From the NCBI GenBank assembly GCA_021730165.1, contig CP072535.1, positions 637,798 to 701,797 on the forward strand: a stretch of DNA of 64,000 nucleotides. Direction: 5' to 3'. This stretch comes from Candidatus Vesicomyidisocius sp. Pext_18_S21. GTDB taxonomy: Bacteria > Pseudomonadota > Gammaproteobacteria > PS1 > Pseudothioglobaceae. Each line of letters begins with the position of its first letter. Position 1 is the first letter of the stretch. This document shows positions 19,676 through 28,401 of this stretch, piece by piece. The position numbers and the translations under genes were made by a program. The notes beneath the pieces were generated by a model. The model was not told the DNA's origin, did not search any database, and saw only the letters and a list, made by a program, of their open reading frames with translations.

Positions 19676-21376
19676 TTATTTAATGAATAAAATTAACAAT
19701 AGAATAAGATTTAATACAAGCAACAATATACTTAATAGTCGGTATTTTATTGGTTTTGATTTTGACTGCCTGTTCTTTTTAGGTAATAAAAATATTGAAT
19801 TTGGGTGTTCCAAGTCATATAAAAAATCTGACAAAGCTTCATACCTTTTCATATAATCCAGATAACAAGCCTTACGTATAGCACCATCAATCCATACAGG
19901 TAAATTAGAATTGTATATTAACACTGATTCATAAGTTAATTTAGATAATGTTTTAATACTCAAATTCTTATCTAATTTATTCTGATAAGGTAAATGAGAT
20001 GAGAACATCTCATATACAATCACACCTAAACTAAATTGATCAGAAGCTTGTGAAACAATTTCATTTAAAATTACTTCTGGTGCAGTATAACCCTGTGTAC
20101 CTTGATTACCTATAAAATTAATAGGGTTAACTAATTCTGACACACCAGCAATTCTGACTGAACCAAAATCAATAATTTTGATTTGACCAATTTCGTCAAT
20201 CATAATATTTTCTGGTTTTAAATCACAGTGCAACATTTCTTGACGATGAAATGCTCTAAGACCTTGAATAATTTGTTTTACAAAACTAACAACCACTTCT
20301 ATATTAGGCTGTTTATTTCCATTCATCCACGATCGTAAAGTTTGCCCCTTAACATATACCATGGCATAAGCTAGAAAATTAGCTTTTTTATAACTATTGT
20401 AAATTTTAACAACATTAGGACTTTTAACGCGCTGACCTACCCACTTTTCATACATAAAATGTTGCAAATATTCTGGATCATCTTCAAAATTTACAGAAGG
20501 GGTCTTAAGAGCTACTAACTGTTTAGTCGTAATATCTTTAGCCATATACAATTGCATTTTTGCACTTGAAATAATTAAAGATTCTATCTCAAAACCATTA
20601 ATTTTCATTCCTTTAGTTAATTCAGGTGGTACAGGTTTTTGAGTTAATTCATCAAATGCTTCACCTAGATTTTTATCTGATAATTGTTCAATCGTTATTA
20701 TCATAGCTGAAATATTATCCTGGGAGTTTTTCTTAATTGCTTGTTCAACAATTTTATGAGCAGACGAACCTTTATCCATTAGAGATACCAATGATGCATG
20801 TTGTAAATAATCATGAACACCATCAGTTGTCATTAAAAACTGATCTCCTAGTTCAAGATCAAAAATTTGATAGTCAACATTAATACTTAAATCAAAACCC
20901 ATTGCCCTTGATAAATAAGTTTTTTCCTTATTAAGGCTTAAAATATGATCTTTAGTCAGTTGTCTTAATACTTTATTTCTATAACGATAAACTCGTGAAT
21001 CCCCCACATGAAAAACATGTATAGTGTTTGATTTAATAATCACTACACTAAGTGTGCACAGCATAGATGAAACTTCACCAAAACGCATTGATTGAGAATA
21101 CAGCCAATTATTAAGTGCTGAGATAACTGTACTAGCTGAATGCTCAATACTCCAAGATTCAGGAGTTGAATAATAATCACTTAAAAAACCTTTAACACAA
21201 CAACCACTTGCTTCTTTTGCTCGTTCACAAGCACTTACACCATCAGCAATAACACCTACAATTCCTTTAAATTGTAAGGTTTGAGGATTGGGCACATAAT
21301 AGGCGCAAGCATCTTGATTTTCCATCTTTATACCTGCAATAGAATGTGAGCTAACAATAACCTTTAATTCTTTCAT
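19676..21376 (-). CDS. Fused PP2C phosphatase / Ser-Thr protein kinase with C-terminal membrane anchor
   Basis: Protein of 566 residues. Residues 1-235 form a PP2C-type phosphatase (VIADGVSAC, VGDSRVYRY, MTTDGVHDY). Residues about 260-530 form a Hanks-type kinase with the catalytic loop HCDLKPENIM, DFG motif IIDFGSVR and activation-segment GTQGYTAPEV. A hydrophobic helix ends the protein (LLSILLLVLNLILLLILFI). It sits 2 bases downstream of the nitrate transporter, in one operon with nirB. That association recurs in nitrate-assimilation clusters of gammaproteobacteria as I recall it. It probably adjusts nitrate uptake or reduction by phosphorylation; the target is unknown. Confidence 0.85.
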   Translation of the reverse strand: MKELKVIVSSHSIAGIKMENQDACAYYVPNPQTLQFKGIVGVIADGVSACERAKEASGCCVKGFLSDYYSTPESWSIEHSASTVISALNNWLYSQSMRFGEVSSMLCTLSVVIIKSNTIHVFHVGDSRVYRYRNKVLRQLTKDHILSLNKEKTYLSRAMGFDLSINVDYQIFDLELGDQFLMTTDGVHDYLQHASLVSLMDKGSSAHKIVEQAIKKNSQDNISAMIITIEQLSDKNLGEAFDELTQKPVPPELTKGMKINGFEIESLIISSAKMQLYMAKDITTKQLVALKTPSVNFEDDPEYLQHFMYEKWVGQRVKSPNVVKIYNSYKKANFLAYAMVYVKGQTLRSWMNGNKQPNIEVVVSFVKQIIQGLRAFHRQEMLHCDLKPENIMIDEIGQIKIIDFGSVRIAGVSELVNPINFIGNQGTQGYTAPEVILNEIVSQASDQFSLGVIVYEMFSSHLPYQNKLDKNLSIKTLSKLTYESVLIYNSNLPVWIDGAIRKACYLDYMKRYEALSDFLYDLEHPNSIFLLPKKNRQSKSKPIKYRLLSILLLVLNLILLLILFIK

Positions 21377-21378
21377 GG

Positions 21379-22845
21379 TTAATTTAGTTTGATTATCTCA
21401 ACCGTACCATCATCTAAAATTTCAGTCATGTGCTCTTTTGGTTCTTCTAAAAAAATAACAATCAATACTAATACTACAGCACTAGTCATGCTAATCAATA
21501 TAAAAAACTCATCATAATCTACCAAAGAATTTGCAGTTAAAAACAAGACTGCACCCACATTTCCAAATGCACCTACCATGCCTGCAATTTGACCTGTTAG
21601 TCTTCTCTGAATTAGTGGCACCATAGAAAATACTGCTCCTGATCCTGCTTTAGAAAAAATACCACCAATAATTGTCAATGCCACTACTAAATACATAGAC
21701 CAGCTTTTATCCACATTACCTAATACTAAAAAACTTAAAGTAATACCAGAGAAAAGTACAACTAATGTTAGCTTTCGACCATATTTATCGCTCAAATAAC
21801 CACCACCTGGTCTGGCAAATAAATTAATAAATGGATACACACCTGCCAATAAGGCTGCTGTAATCTTAGGCAACTCAAACCAATCAACATAAAACATAGC
21901 TAAAATTGAAACTACAGACAACTCAGCGCCAAAAGTAACCAAATAAGCCCAATCTAAAATCGCCACCTGTTTAAATTTATATTGATGTTGCTTAGGCGTA
22001 AAATACTTTAAATATTGCGCATTAACAGTCCAGCTTTTAAATATTTGAAAAACAAATATTAATACTAATACTATATATATACCAAACTCCACACCTGATG
22101 AGATCATATTCATTCTTTCAGGAGATAACTTCCAAGTAAGTAGTGACAAAGCAAGATACAAAGGTATGTTCATTAGAACATACAACACCAAATCTGAATA
22201 ACTACTCACTTCCATTGCTCCTATTTTTTTAGGCTTAAAATAAGTTGAACCCTTGGGAGTGTTAGTTACATTAAAATAATAAAAGATACCATAACTTATT
22301 GCTAACATACTAGCGATAGTAATAGCATAGCGCCAACCATTAACTTCACCAAAACTACTTGCGATAAAGGGTAATGACATGGCTGCACCTGCTGAACCAA
22401 AATTACCCCAGCCACCATAAATACCTTGTGCAGTACCTGTTTGCTTAGCTGGAAACCACTCAGAAATCATACGAATACCAACTACAAATCCAGCTCCAAT
22501 AAAGCCTGATAAAAACCTAACAAGTGCAAGTTGCTCATAAGACTGCATCCAACTAAATGCAATTGAAACAAACCCACCTAAAACTAAAATAGAGGAGAAC
22601 ATAATTTTAGGACCGAGTTTATCAACTAGCATACCAACTACAATTCTTGCTGGAATCGTCATAGCCACATTAAGAATTAGCAATACTTTTGCTTGCTGTT
22701 CGCTCAATAATAATGCTTGTTGAATAAATGGCATCATTGGTCCCAAGCTAAGCCATACAACAAATGTCATAAAAAAAGCAAACCAAGTTAAATGTAAAAT
22801 ATAGTATTTACCTTTAAATGAAAATAAGTTTAATTTATCTTCCAT
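21379..22845 (-). CDS. narK: Nitrate/nitrite transporter (NarK/NasA family MFS)
   Basis: Twelve-helix major facilitator protein of 488 residues. The nitrate signature is seen in GGWGNFGSAGAAMSLPF (about residues 144-160) and the second in KAGSGAVFSMVPLIQRR (about 401-417), with the conserved arginines of FARPGGGYLSDKYGRK. It imports nitrate (or exports nitrite) at the inner membrane. It lies 2 bases after nirB. No other nitrate transporter is seen near narGHJI, so it may feed both nitrate respiration and assimilation. Confidence 0.9.
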   Translation of the reverse strand: MEDKLNLFSFKGKYYILHLTWFAFFMTFVVWLSLGPMMPFIQQALLLSEQQAKVLLILNVAMTIPARIVVGMLVDKLGPKIMFSSILVLGGFVSIAFSWMQSYEQLALVRFLSGFIGAGFVVGIRMISEWFPAKQTGTAQGIYGGWGNFGSAGAAMSLPFIASSFGEVNGWRYAITIASMLAISYGIFYYFNVTNTPKGSTYFKPKKIGAMEVSSYSDLVLYVLMNIPLYLALSLLTWKLSPERMNMISSGVEFGIYIVLVLIFVFQIFKSWTVNAQYLKYFTPKQHQYKFKQVAILDWAYLVTFGAELSVVSILAMFYVDWFELPKITAALLAGVYPFINLFARPGGGYLSDKYGRKLTLVVLFSGITLSFLVLGNVDKSWSMYLVVALTIIGGIFSKAGSGAVFSMVPLIQRRLTGQIAGMVGAFGNVGAVLFLTANSLVDYDEFFILISMTSAVVLVLIVIFLEEPKEHMTEILDDGTVEIIKLN

Positions 22846-22847
22846 AA

Positions 22848-25214
22848 TTACGCCGAGTCTCTATGAGTTGTTATTTCCCATGGATTTTTAATAGTTTTAG
22901 GTAATAAGTTTGCATAGCATTTAATCATTGAAGGCGTATCTAGTTTAGATTGAATATAATCTAAACCTACACGTTCTTCAAAATGCATTACTCGTTCAAG
23001 ATAGTTAGCCTCAATACGGTATAATTGCACAAAAGCTTTAAGATACTCAACCACTTTTTCTTCAGTTTCAAAAAATCTATCTTTTAAACAAGTCTTAGTA
23101 CGAATACCACAAGCGCCTGCTACGTGGATTTCATAACCTTTTTCAGTACAAATAACTCCAAAATCTTTAATCGTAACTTCTGCACAATTACGTGGACAAC
23201 CACTCACACCCATTTTAAATTTATGTGGCATAAAGTGTGACCAAACTGCATCTTCCATTTTAATTGCAAGCCCCATAGAATCTTGCGTACCCATCATACA
23301 ATGATCTTTACCAACACAAGATTTACATGTTCTAGTAGCTTTAGCATAAGCATAACCAGCCTCCATACCTGCTCCAGTAACTTCATCCCAAATATCGTTT
23401 AAATTTTCCTTGGAGACACCTAATAAATCGATACGTTGTCCTCCAGTTACTTTAACTGTTGGAACTTCATATTTAATAGCAATATCAGCTAATGCTTTAA
23501 GTTCTTTAGGTGTTGTCAGTCCACCTTGCATTTGTGGTACAACAGAGTAAGTACCGTCTCTTTGTTTATTAGCATGCATTTTCTCATTGTGTGGTCGTTC
23601 ATCATCATTATGAACATATGTTTCATTAAACTGCGAAGATAAATAATAGTTAATAGCAGCACCACAAATCTCACAAGTGTTATCAAAATCAAGTGCGCCT
23701 CTAACATTATCAACACTCACAACTTTAACTAATACTCTAATATATTGACGCACCTCTTCTGTTGAGTATTTTGTACAATCACACAAGGTATTTTTACTTA
23801 ATATTTTAGTACCAGAAACAGAACTAAATACTTGTTTAGCAACTAAAGTACAACCCCCACAACCTGTTGAACAGCCAGTTTCCTCCTGTAATGCCTCAAA
23901 AGTATTGCAACCACCTGCCACTGCACTTACAATATCACTTTTATCAACACCCATACAACCACATACTTGCTCATCATTAGGCATCTTTTCAACACCTTTA
24001 GTGCCTACTAAGTCATTAATATTGCCAAATAATAAAGTTTTACGAATACTACTAATATCTATTTCTTTTTTAATTAAGTTAAAATAAAATAATCCATCTG
24101 TTGAATCACCAAATAAAACTGCACCAACTAATTTATTATCTCTAATAGATAATCTTTTACGAGTGTTAAATGCATTGTCTTTAGAACACATAATCTCATC
24201 TTTAGGATTGTCAAACTCTCCTGCTGAAAAGACATCAACACCTGAAATTTTTAGCTTAGTAGAAATATTTGAACCTGTATATATATGATGAGATACCTCA
24301 CATATCTGTTCAGCACACACACGCGCCTGTTCAAATAGTGGAGCTACTAAACCATAAGATATACCTCGGTGTTTAATACATTCACCCACTGAGTAAATAG
24401 CAGGATCTGAAGTCATCATTGTATCACCTACAATAATTCCTCGATCTATGTGTAGCCCTGCAGCTTTAGCTAAAGAATCCTCAGGAATAATACCTACTGA
24501 CATAATAACCATATCAGCATCCATTATTATTCCACCCTTAAATTCCAAAGCTTTCACTTTATTGAATCCAATAATTTTATTGATAATCATACCTAGCTTA
24601 AATTTAATATTCTTCTGTTCTAATACTTTTTGCAATAAGTCACCAGATGAAGCGTCTAGTTGCATATTCATAATAGAATCCATATTACCAATAACAGTTA
24701 CATCAAACCCTAACTTATTAAGTCCGTTAGCAGCCTCAAGTCCTAATAATCCTGTTCCAATTACTACTACTTTTTTAGCCTGGTTAACCTTTGATTGCAT
24801 ATATTCAACATCATAAATATCTCTAAACGATAACACGCCATCTAAGGTTTTCCCTGGCAATGGTAAAACAATAGGCCTTGAACCAGTACAAATAACCAAT
24901 CTATCATATTTTATTAAATACGACTCTTTTTCATTAGTTAATAAAATATTTTTATTAAATCTATCAATAGATGACGCCAAGCAACCAGGCTTAAAAATAA
25001 TATTATTTTGAGAAAAGTAAGACTCATTATGCGTTTTTATGTCTTCAAATTCTTTCTCTCCTGCCAAAACAAGTGAGAGCATAATTCTATTATATGGCAA
25101 TACCTTTTCCTCTCCAATAATGATAATTTGATACATCTTTGGATCAATATTTAACACCTCATCAACCACCTTCATGGCGCTCATCCCCGATCCAACTATG
25201 ACTAAATTTTTCAT
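22848..25214 (-). CDS. nirB: NAD(P)H-dependent nitrite reductase large subunit
   Basis: Cytoplasmic siroheme enzyme reducing nitrite to ammonium, 788 residues (slightly short for NirB). In order: FAD domain (IVGSGMSAMKVVDEV) and NAD domain (VVIGTGLLGLEAANGL), a BFD-like [2Fe-2S] domain (VCGCMGVDKSD ... CSTGCGGCT), and a siroheme/[4Fe-4S] reductase domain with TRTCKSCVGKDHCMMGTQDS and KMGVSGCPRNCAE. All cluster cysteines are visible. No nirD follows; the next genes are narK and the kinase-phosphatase. It is divergent from moaE across a region rich in hairpins. Confidence 0.93.
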   Translation of the reverse strand: MKNLVIVGSGMSAMKVVDEVLNIDPKMYQIIIIGEEKVLPYNRIMLSLVLAGEKEFEDIKTHNESYFSQNNIIFKPGCLASSIDRFNKNILLTNEKESYLIKYDRLVICTGSRPIVLPLPGKTLDGVLSFRDIYDVEYMQSKVNQAKKVVVIGTGLLGLEAANGLNKLGFDVTVIGNMDSIMNMQLDASSGDLLQKVLEQKNIKFKLGMIINKIIGFNKVKALEFKGGIIMDADMVIMSVGIIPEDSLAKAAGLHIDRGIIVGDTMMTSDPAIYSVGECIKHRGISYGLVAPLFEQARVCAEQICEVSHHIYTGSNISTKLKISGVDVFSAGEFDNPKDEIMCSKDNAFNTRKRLSIRDNKLVGAVLFGDSTDGLFYFNLIKKEIDISSIRKTLLFGNINDLVGTKGVEKMPNDEQVCGCMGVDKSDIVSAVAGGCNTFEALQEETGCSTGCGGCTLVAKQVFSSVSGTKILSKNTLCDCTKYSTEEVRQYIRVLVKVVSVDNVRGALDFDNTCEICGAAINYYLSSQFNETYVHNDDERPHNEKMHANKQRDGTYSVVPQMQGGLTTPKELKALADIAIKYEVPTVKVTGGQRIDLLGVSKENLNDIWDEVTGAGMEAGYAYAKATRTCKSCVGKDHCMMGTQDSMGLAIKMEDAVWSHFMPHKFKMGVSGCPRNCAEVTIKDFGVICTEKGYEIHVAGACGIRTKTCLKDRFFETEEKVVEYLKAFVQLYRIEANYLERVMHFEERVGLDYIQSKLDTPSMIKCYANLLPKTIKNPWEITTHRDSA

Positions 25215-25257
25215 TATATTTTCCTATCTTGTTTTAATATTTTATGCTTTTTATAAC

Positions 25258-25314
25258 GCAAAAAAGCCAGTTACTAAATTTGTATGCATAGACATAAAAT
25301 ACAATAACTGGCTT
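25258..25314 (-). terminator. Terminator-like hairpin in the nirB leader, proximal
   Basis: On the minus strand AAGCCAGTTA (25314-25305) pairs with TAACTGGCTT (25273-25264) and is followed directly by TTTT, giving a six-T tail with the arm. An inner 6-bp pairing (TTGTAT/ATACAA) extends the stem. It ends about 45 bases before the nirB start codon, so if transcribed it would sit in the nirB 5' leader. Confidence 0.6.
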
Positions 25315-25350
25315 CGATACCAAATTATCAGTCCTATCTTAGAACTGACG

Positions 25351-25398
25351 AAAAAAAAACGTTTACTTAATAATTTAATCAAAAAACTAAGTAAACGT
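25351..25398 (-). terminator. Terminator-like hairpin upstream of nirB, distal
   Basis: Perfect 11-bp arms ACGTTTACTTA (25398-25388 on the minus strand) and TAAGTAAACGT (25369-25359) with an 18-base loop. They are followed on the minus strand by a run of eight further T (25358-25351). This is a textbook intrinsic-terminator layout, placed 140 bases upstream of nirB. It would stop either antisense transcripts coming through moaE from mobA or an attenuated nirB transcript. Confidence 0.65.
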
Positions 25399-25408
25399 CT
25401 ATGTTCAT

Positions 25409-25430
25409 AGTTTCCCTTCATTAGGAAACT
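25409..25430. repeat. Small inverted repeat
   Basis: AGTTTCC (25409-25415) and GGAAACT (25424-25430), loop of 8 bases. It is third in a row of four palindromes between nirB and moaE and could be an operator half-site pair or a small RNA hairpin. Confidence 0.5.
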
Positions 25431-25440
25431 GAATAATAAT

Positions 25441-25495
25441 TATATCAATAAATTAAGTTATAATAACTTAATTTATTGATATATTTTTATTTTTT
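25441..25495 (+). terminator. Perfect 20-bp-stem hairpin with T-rich tail just upstream of moaE
   Basis: Left arm 25441-25460 and right arm 25464-25483 are exact reverse complements of 20 bases with a 3-base loop. TTTTTATTTTTT follows (25484-25495). The structure ends 28 bases before the moaE ATG. The layout looks like an intrinsic terminator or attenuator in the moaE leader, though the stem is almost entirely A-T. Confidence 0.6.
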
Positions 25496-25511
25496 AAAAA
25501 ACTTTTTAAAT

Positions 25512-25961
25512 ATGGATAAAATAATTATACAACAACAAGATTTTGACTTATCAACAGAGGTGGCATTAATAAAAAATACGCACTCTGATATTGGCGCAAT
25601 AGTTAGTTTTATTGGTCTTGTGCGTGAGTTAAAAAACAATCAAATTCAAAAAATGACGTTAGAGTACTATCCTGGGATGACTGAAAAAACCCTAAAATAT
25701 ATTGTTAATAAAGCCAATAAACTTTGGCATATAAGAAATACAACCGTTATTCATCGTGTAGGTGATTTAAATATTAAAGATCAAATTGTATTAGTTATTA
25801 CAAGTAGCAAACATCGTCAATCTGCCTTTGAATCTTGTGAATTTATTATGGACTTTCTAAAAACCCAAGCGCCTTTTTGGAAAAAAGAACATACTAAAAA
25901 TAAGAGTACATGGGTTGAAGCTAAAAGTAGTGATAAAAATCAAAAAAAACGTTGGGAATAA
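25512..25961 (+). CDS. moaE: Molybdopterin synthase catalytic subunit
   Basis: Adds sulfur from MoaD thiocarboxylate to precursor Z (cyclic pyranopterin phosphate). Family marks are GAIVSFIGLVRE, LEYYPGMTEKTL, HRVGDLNIKDQIVLV, and the MoaD-contact end KTQAPFWKKE with its lysines. It has 149 residues from the ATG at 25512. An in-frame ATG at 25476 would start inside the large hairpin and add 12 hydrophobic residues not found in the family. It stands alone, convergent with mobA. Confidence 0.93.
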   Translation: MDKIIIQQQDFDLSTEVALIKNTHSDIGAIVSFIGLVRELKNNQIQKMTLEYYPGMTEKTLKYIVNKANKLWHIRNTTVIHRVGDLNIKDQIVLVITSSKHRQSAFESCEFIMDFLKTQAPFWKKEHTKNKSTWVEAKSSDKNQKKRWE

Positions 25962-25963
25962 TT

Positions 25964-26548
25964 TTACTGATTATTTTTCAAATCTTTAGGTGAATTTAAG
26001 TTCATAAACATATTTACTTGATCTGAAAAATCAACTTTTTTTGCATTATTACTCTCAAACCACACGCTCATCTTACGGTTACCTTGTTCTAAAAATTCAC
26101 TCAAATTATCTTTTAAATTAACACTAACTAATGAAAAAGTAGGATGCATTTTTAGCCCTTGCATTGCTACACAAATATTAACACCAGGTTGCTGCATATT
26201 TTTTAATAATCTAGCCACAAGACCTTGATTAATAAATGGGCCATCACATGGTACAACTAATAAATATTTTGTCTTAACCTTATTCAAAGCAGATAAAATA
26301 CCAACAAGTGGACCTTGAAACCCAGGTAAACTATCAGTAATAACCTCACCAAATCTTTGATACTCACTAATATTTCTATTGGCGCTTATTAATATACTAC
26401 ACACGTCTTGATAAACAATATCAACTACATAACTAATCAAAGGCTTACCATTAAATAAAATTAAACCCTTATCCTTATGATTCATACGTATGGATTTACC
26501 CCCTGCAAGTATAACAACAGTGATATCACTTTTAACAATGTTTTTCAT
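25964..26548 (-). CDS. mobA: Molybdenum cofactor guanylyltransferase
   Basis: Attaches GMP to molybdopterin to form the bis-MGD cofactor used by NarG. The nucleotide-binding motif is VVILAGGKSIRMNHKDKGL (about residues 11-29), with the metal/GTP motif VVPCDGPFI near residue 98. The 194-residue length is normal. It is convergent with moaE (2-base gap) and divergent from moeA. Confidence 0.93.
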   Translation of the reverse strand: MKNIVKSDITVVILAGGKSIRMNHKDKGLILFNGKPLISYVVDIVYQDVCSILISANRNISEYQRFGEVITDSLPGFQGPLVGILSALNKVKTKYLLVVPCDGPFINQGLVARLLKNMQQPGVNICVAMQGLKMHPTFSLVSVNLKDNLSEFLEQGNRKMSVWFESNNAKKVDFSDQVNMFMNLNSPKDLKNNQ

Positions 26549-26626
26549 ATGGATGTATTAGTGTCAAATGTATAAACTATATGATACAATCAAAAAATTA
26601 ATTTTAATTATGAACTATAAAAATTT
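26549..26626 (+). promoter_or_regulatory. Divergent mobA/moeA promoter region
   Basis: A 78-base gap. TATGATACAAT near 26580 resembles a sigma-70 -10 element serving the moeA-moaC-moaA genes. No Mo-dependent operator or moco RNA structure was recognised. Confidence 0.35.
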
Positions 26627-27898
26627 ATGATAAATAACCAACAACAAGTTGATTATGAAAGTGATCAAACGGTAGAATTCTTACCTTCTATTAATAAAGC
26701 TTTAGAAAAATTAATAAGCTTTGCCAAAGTTATTGATAGCACTCAATTAATAGAGCTCGATGACGCATTAAATAGAATTCTAGCTGTTGATATACATGCC
26801 AATATTTCTGTCCCTAATTTTAATAATTCTGCTATGGATGGTTACGCTATTAATCTTAAAGAAAACCAAATAAATACACCTGGTAAATTTGTATTTGAAA
26901 TTACCGATCGTATTTCTGCAGGTAAGATAGGAACTGTACTAGAACCAGGCTGTGCAGCACGTATATTTACAGGTGCACCTATACCAAATGGTGCCAATAC
27001 AGTACTCGTACAAGAGGAGTGCAAGGTAATTAAAAATAAATTAAAAATTAAAGTTGATCGACCTATTCTACTTAATGAAAATATCAGACCTATAGGTAAT
27101 GACATTCAATCAGGTGATGTTATTCTATCCAAAGGAAAACAACTACAACCACAAGATATTGCACTAGCTTCCTCCATAGGGATAGGAAAATTTGAAGTAT
27201 TTAATAAAATTAAAGTCGGTGTTTTTTTTACAGGTGATGAGTTAGTAAAGCCTGGAAATACATTACAACAAGGACAAATTTTTAACTCTAATCGTTATTT
27301 ATTAGTAGCACTATTAAACAAGCTTAGTTGTAACATAATCAACTTAGGCAATATTAAAGATACCCTTAATGCCACTTGTAATGCATTAGAAACATTAAAA
27401 TCTGATTGTGATTTAATTATAACTACAGGCGGAGTCTCTATTGGGGATAAAGATTATATTAAATCTGCTATAGAAAAACTAGGACAATTAAACCTTTGGG
27501 GTGTTAAGATAAAACCAGGAAAACCAATTGCTTTTGGAAATATAGGAAATTGCACTTTTATTGGACTACCTGGCAATCCAGTCTCTGCCATGGTAACTTT
27601 TTTACTCTTTGCCCGGCCTTTTATTAAAAAAATACAAGGTGCAAATAACTATTTAAACACCTCTTTAAAAACTAAAACAAACTTTGATTGGTATAAACCT
27701 AAACCACGATGTGAATTTGTACGTGTATGCCTTGACCATACAACATTCCCTGCTAAGGCAAATATATATACAAAACAAGGATCCAACATACTTAGTTCCA
27801 TGGTATGGGCAGATGGACTAATGGAAATTCCAGAAAAAGCTACTTTTAAAAAAGGTGAAATATTAAAATTTTACCCACTTAATGAGATGTTGTCATGA
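26627..27898 (+). CDS. moeA: Molybdopterin molybdenumtransferase
   Basis: Inserts molybdenum into adenylated molybdopterin. Family motifs are NNSAMDGYA (about residues 66-74), FTGAPIPNGANTVLVQEE (about 114-131), TGGVSIGDKDYIK (about 267) and FIGLPGNPVSAMVTF (about 307). The 423-residue length is normal. The stop overlaps the next start (ATGA at 27895-27898), placing it in a moeA-moaC-moaA operon. Confidence 0.95.
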   Translation: MINNQQQVDYESDQTVEFLPSINKALEKLISFAKVIDSTQLIELDDALNRILAVDIHANISVPNFNNSAMDGYAINLKENQINTPGKFVFEITDRISAGKIGTVLEPGCAARIFTGAPIPNGANTVLVQEECKVIKNKLKIKVDRPILLNENIRPIGNDIQSGDVILSKGKQLQPQDIALASSIGIGKFEVFNKIKVGVFFTGDELVKPGNTLQQGQIFNSNRYLLVALLNKLSCNIINLGNIKDTLNATCNALETLKSDCDLIITTGGVSIGDKDYIKSAIEKLGQLNLWGVKIKPGKPIAFGNIGNCTFIGLPGNPVSAMVTFLLFARPFIKKIQGANNYLNTSLKTKTNFDWYKPKPRCEFVRVCLDHTTFPAKANIYTKQGSNILSSMVWADGLMEIPEKATFKKGEILKFYPLNEMLS

Positions 27899-28401
27899 AT
27901 AACAAGCACCACATAGCAATCCAAACAGATAAGCTATCTCATATAAACAATAAAGGAGAAAGCAATATGGTGGATATTTCCAACAAAAATACCACCACAC
28001 GTTTTGCTAAAGCAACTGCAAAAGTAATAATGAAATTAAAAACCTTACAAAAAATTAAAGATAATGATTTTAAAAAAGGTGATGTATTATCAGTTGCAAG
28101 AATTGCTGGTATCATGGCAGCAAAACAAACCCATCATCTTATTCCAATGTGTCATAGCCTTAATCTTTCAAAAATTAATATTGATTTTAAGTTTGTTAAA
28201 AATGGTATACAAATTACCACATTAGCTAAATTAAACGCGAAAACTGGCGTAGAAATGGAAGCACTTACCGCAGCAAGTATAACAGCACTAACTATTTATG
28301 ATATGTGCAAATCAGTTGATCGTTTTATCAAAATTCAAGATATCCAATTATTAGAAAAACAAGGTGGAAAATCTGGTTATTGGAAACTTGAATATGTTTA
28401 A
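27895..28401 (+). CDS. moaC: Cyclic pyranopterin monophosphate synthase
   Basis: Acts after MoaA to make cyclic pyranopterin monophosphate. Family marks are LSHINNKGESNMVDIS (matching the usual LTHINAAGEAHMVDVS), AKQTHHLIPMCHSL, GVEMEALTAAS and MCKSVDR. It has 168 residues from the ATG that overlaps the moeA stop. The first ten residues are extra compared with E. coli, and an internal ATG at 27967 is less likely because it would remove conserved sequence. Confidence 0.95.
   Translation: MNNKHHIAIQTDKLSHINNKGESNMVDISNKNTTTRFAKATAKVIMKLKTLQKIKDNDFKKGDVLSVARIAGIMAAKQTHHLIPMCHSLNLSKINIDFKFVKNGIQITTLAKLNAKTGVEMEALTAASITALTIYDMCKSVDRFIKIQDIQLLEKQGGKSGYWKLEYV

Noticed and set aside
25174..25410. 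78-residue plus-strand ORF across the nirB start and leader
   Set aside because: It overlaps the nirB start antisense and runs through two perfect terminator-like hairpins; the translation has no recognisable domain.
25214..26627. Moco riboswitch in a molybdenum-cofactor gene leader
   Set aside because: The leaders of moaE and moeA do not show the multi-stem layout of the moco RNA motif; the moaE leader has simple perfect hairpins instead.
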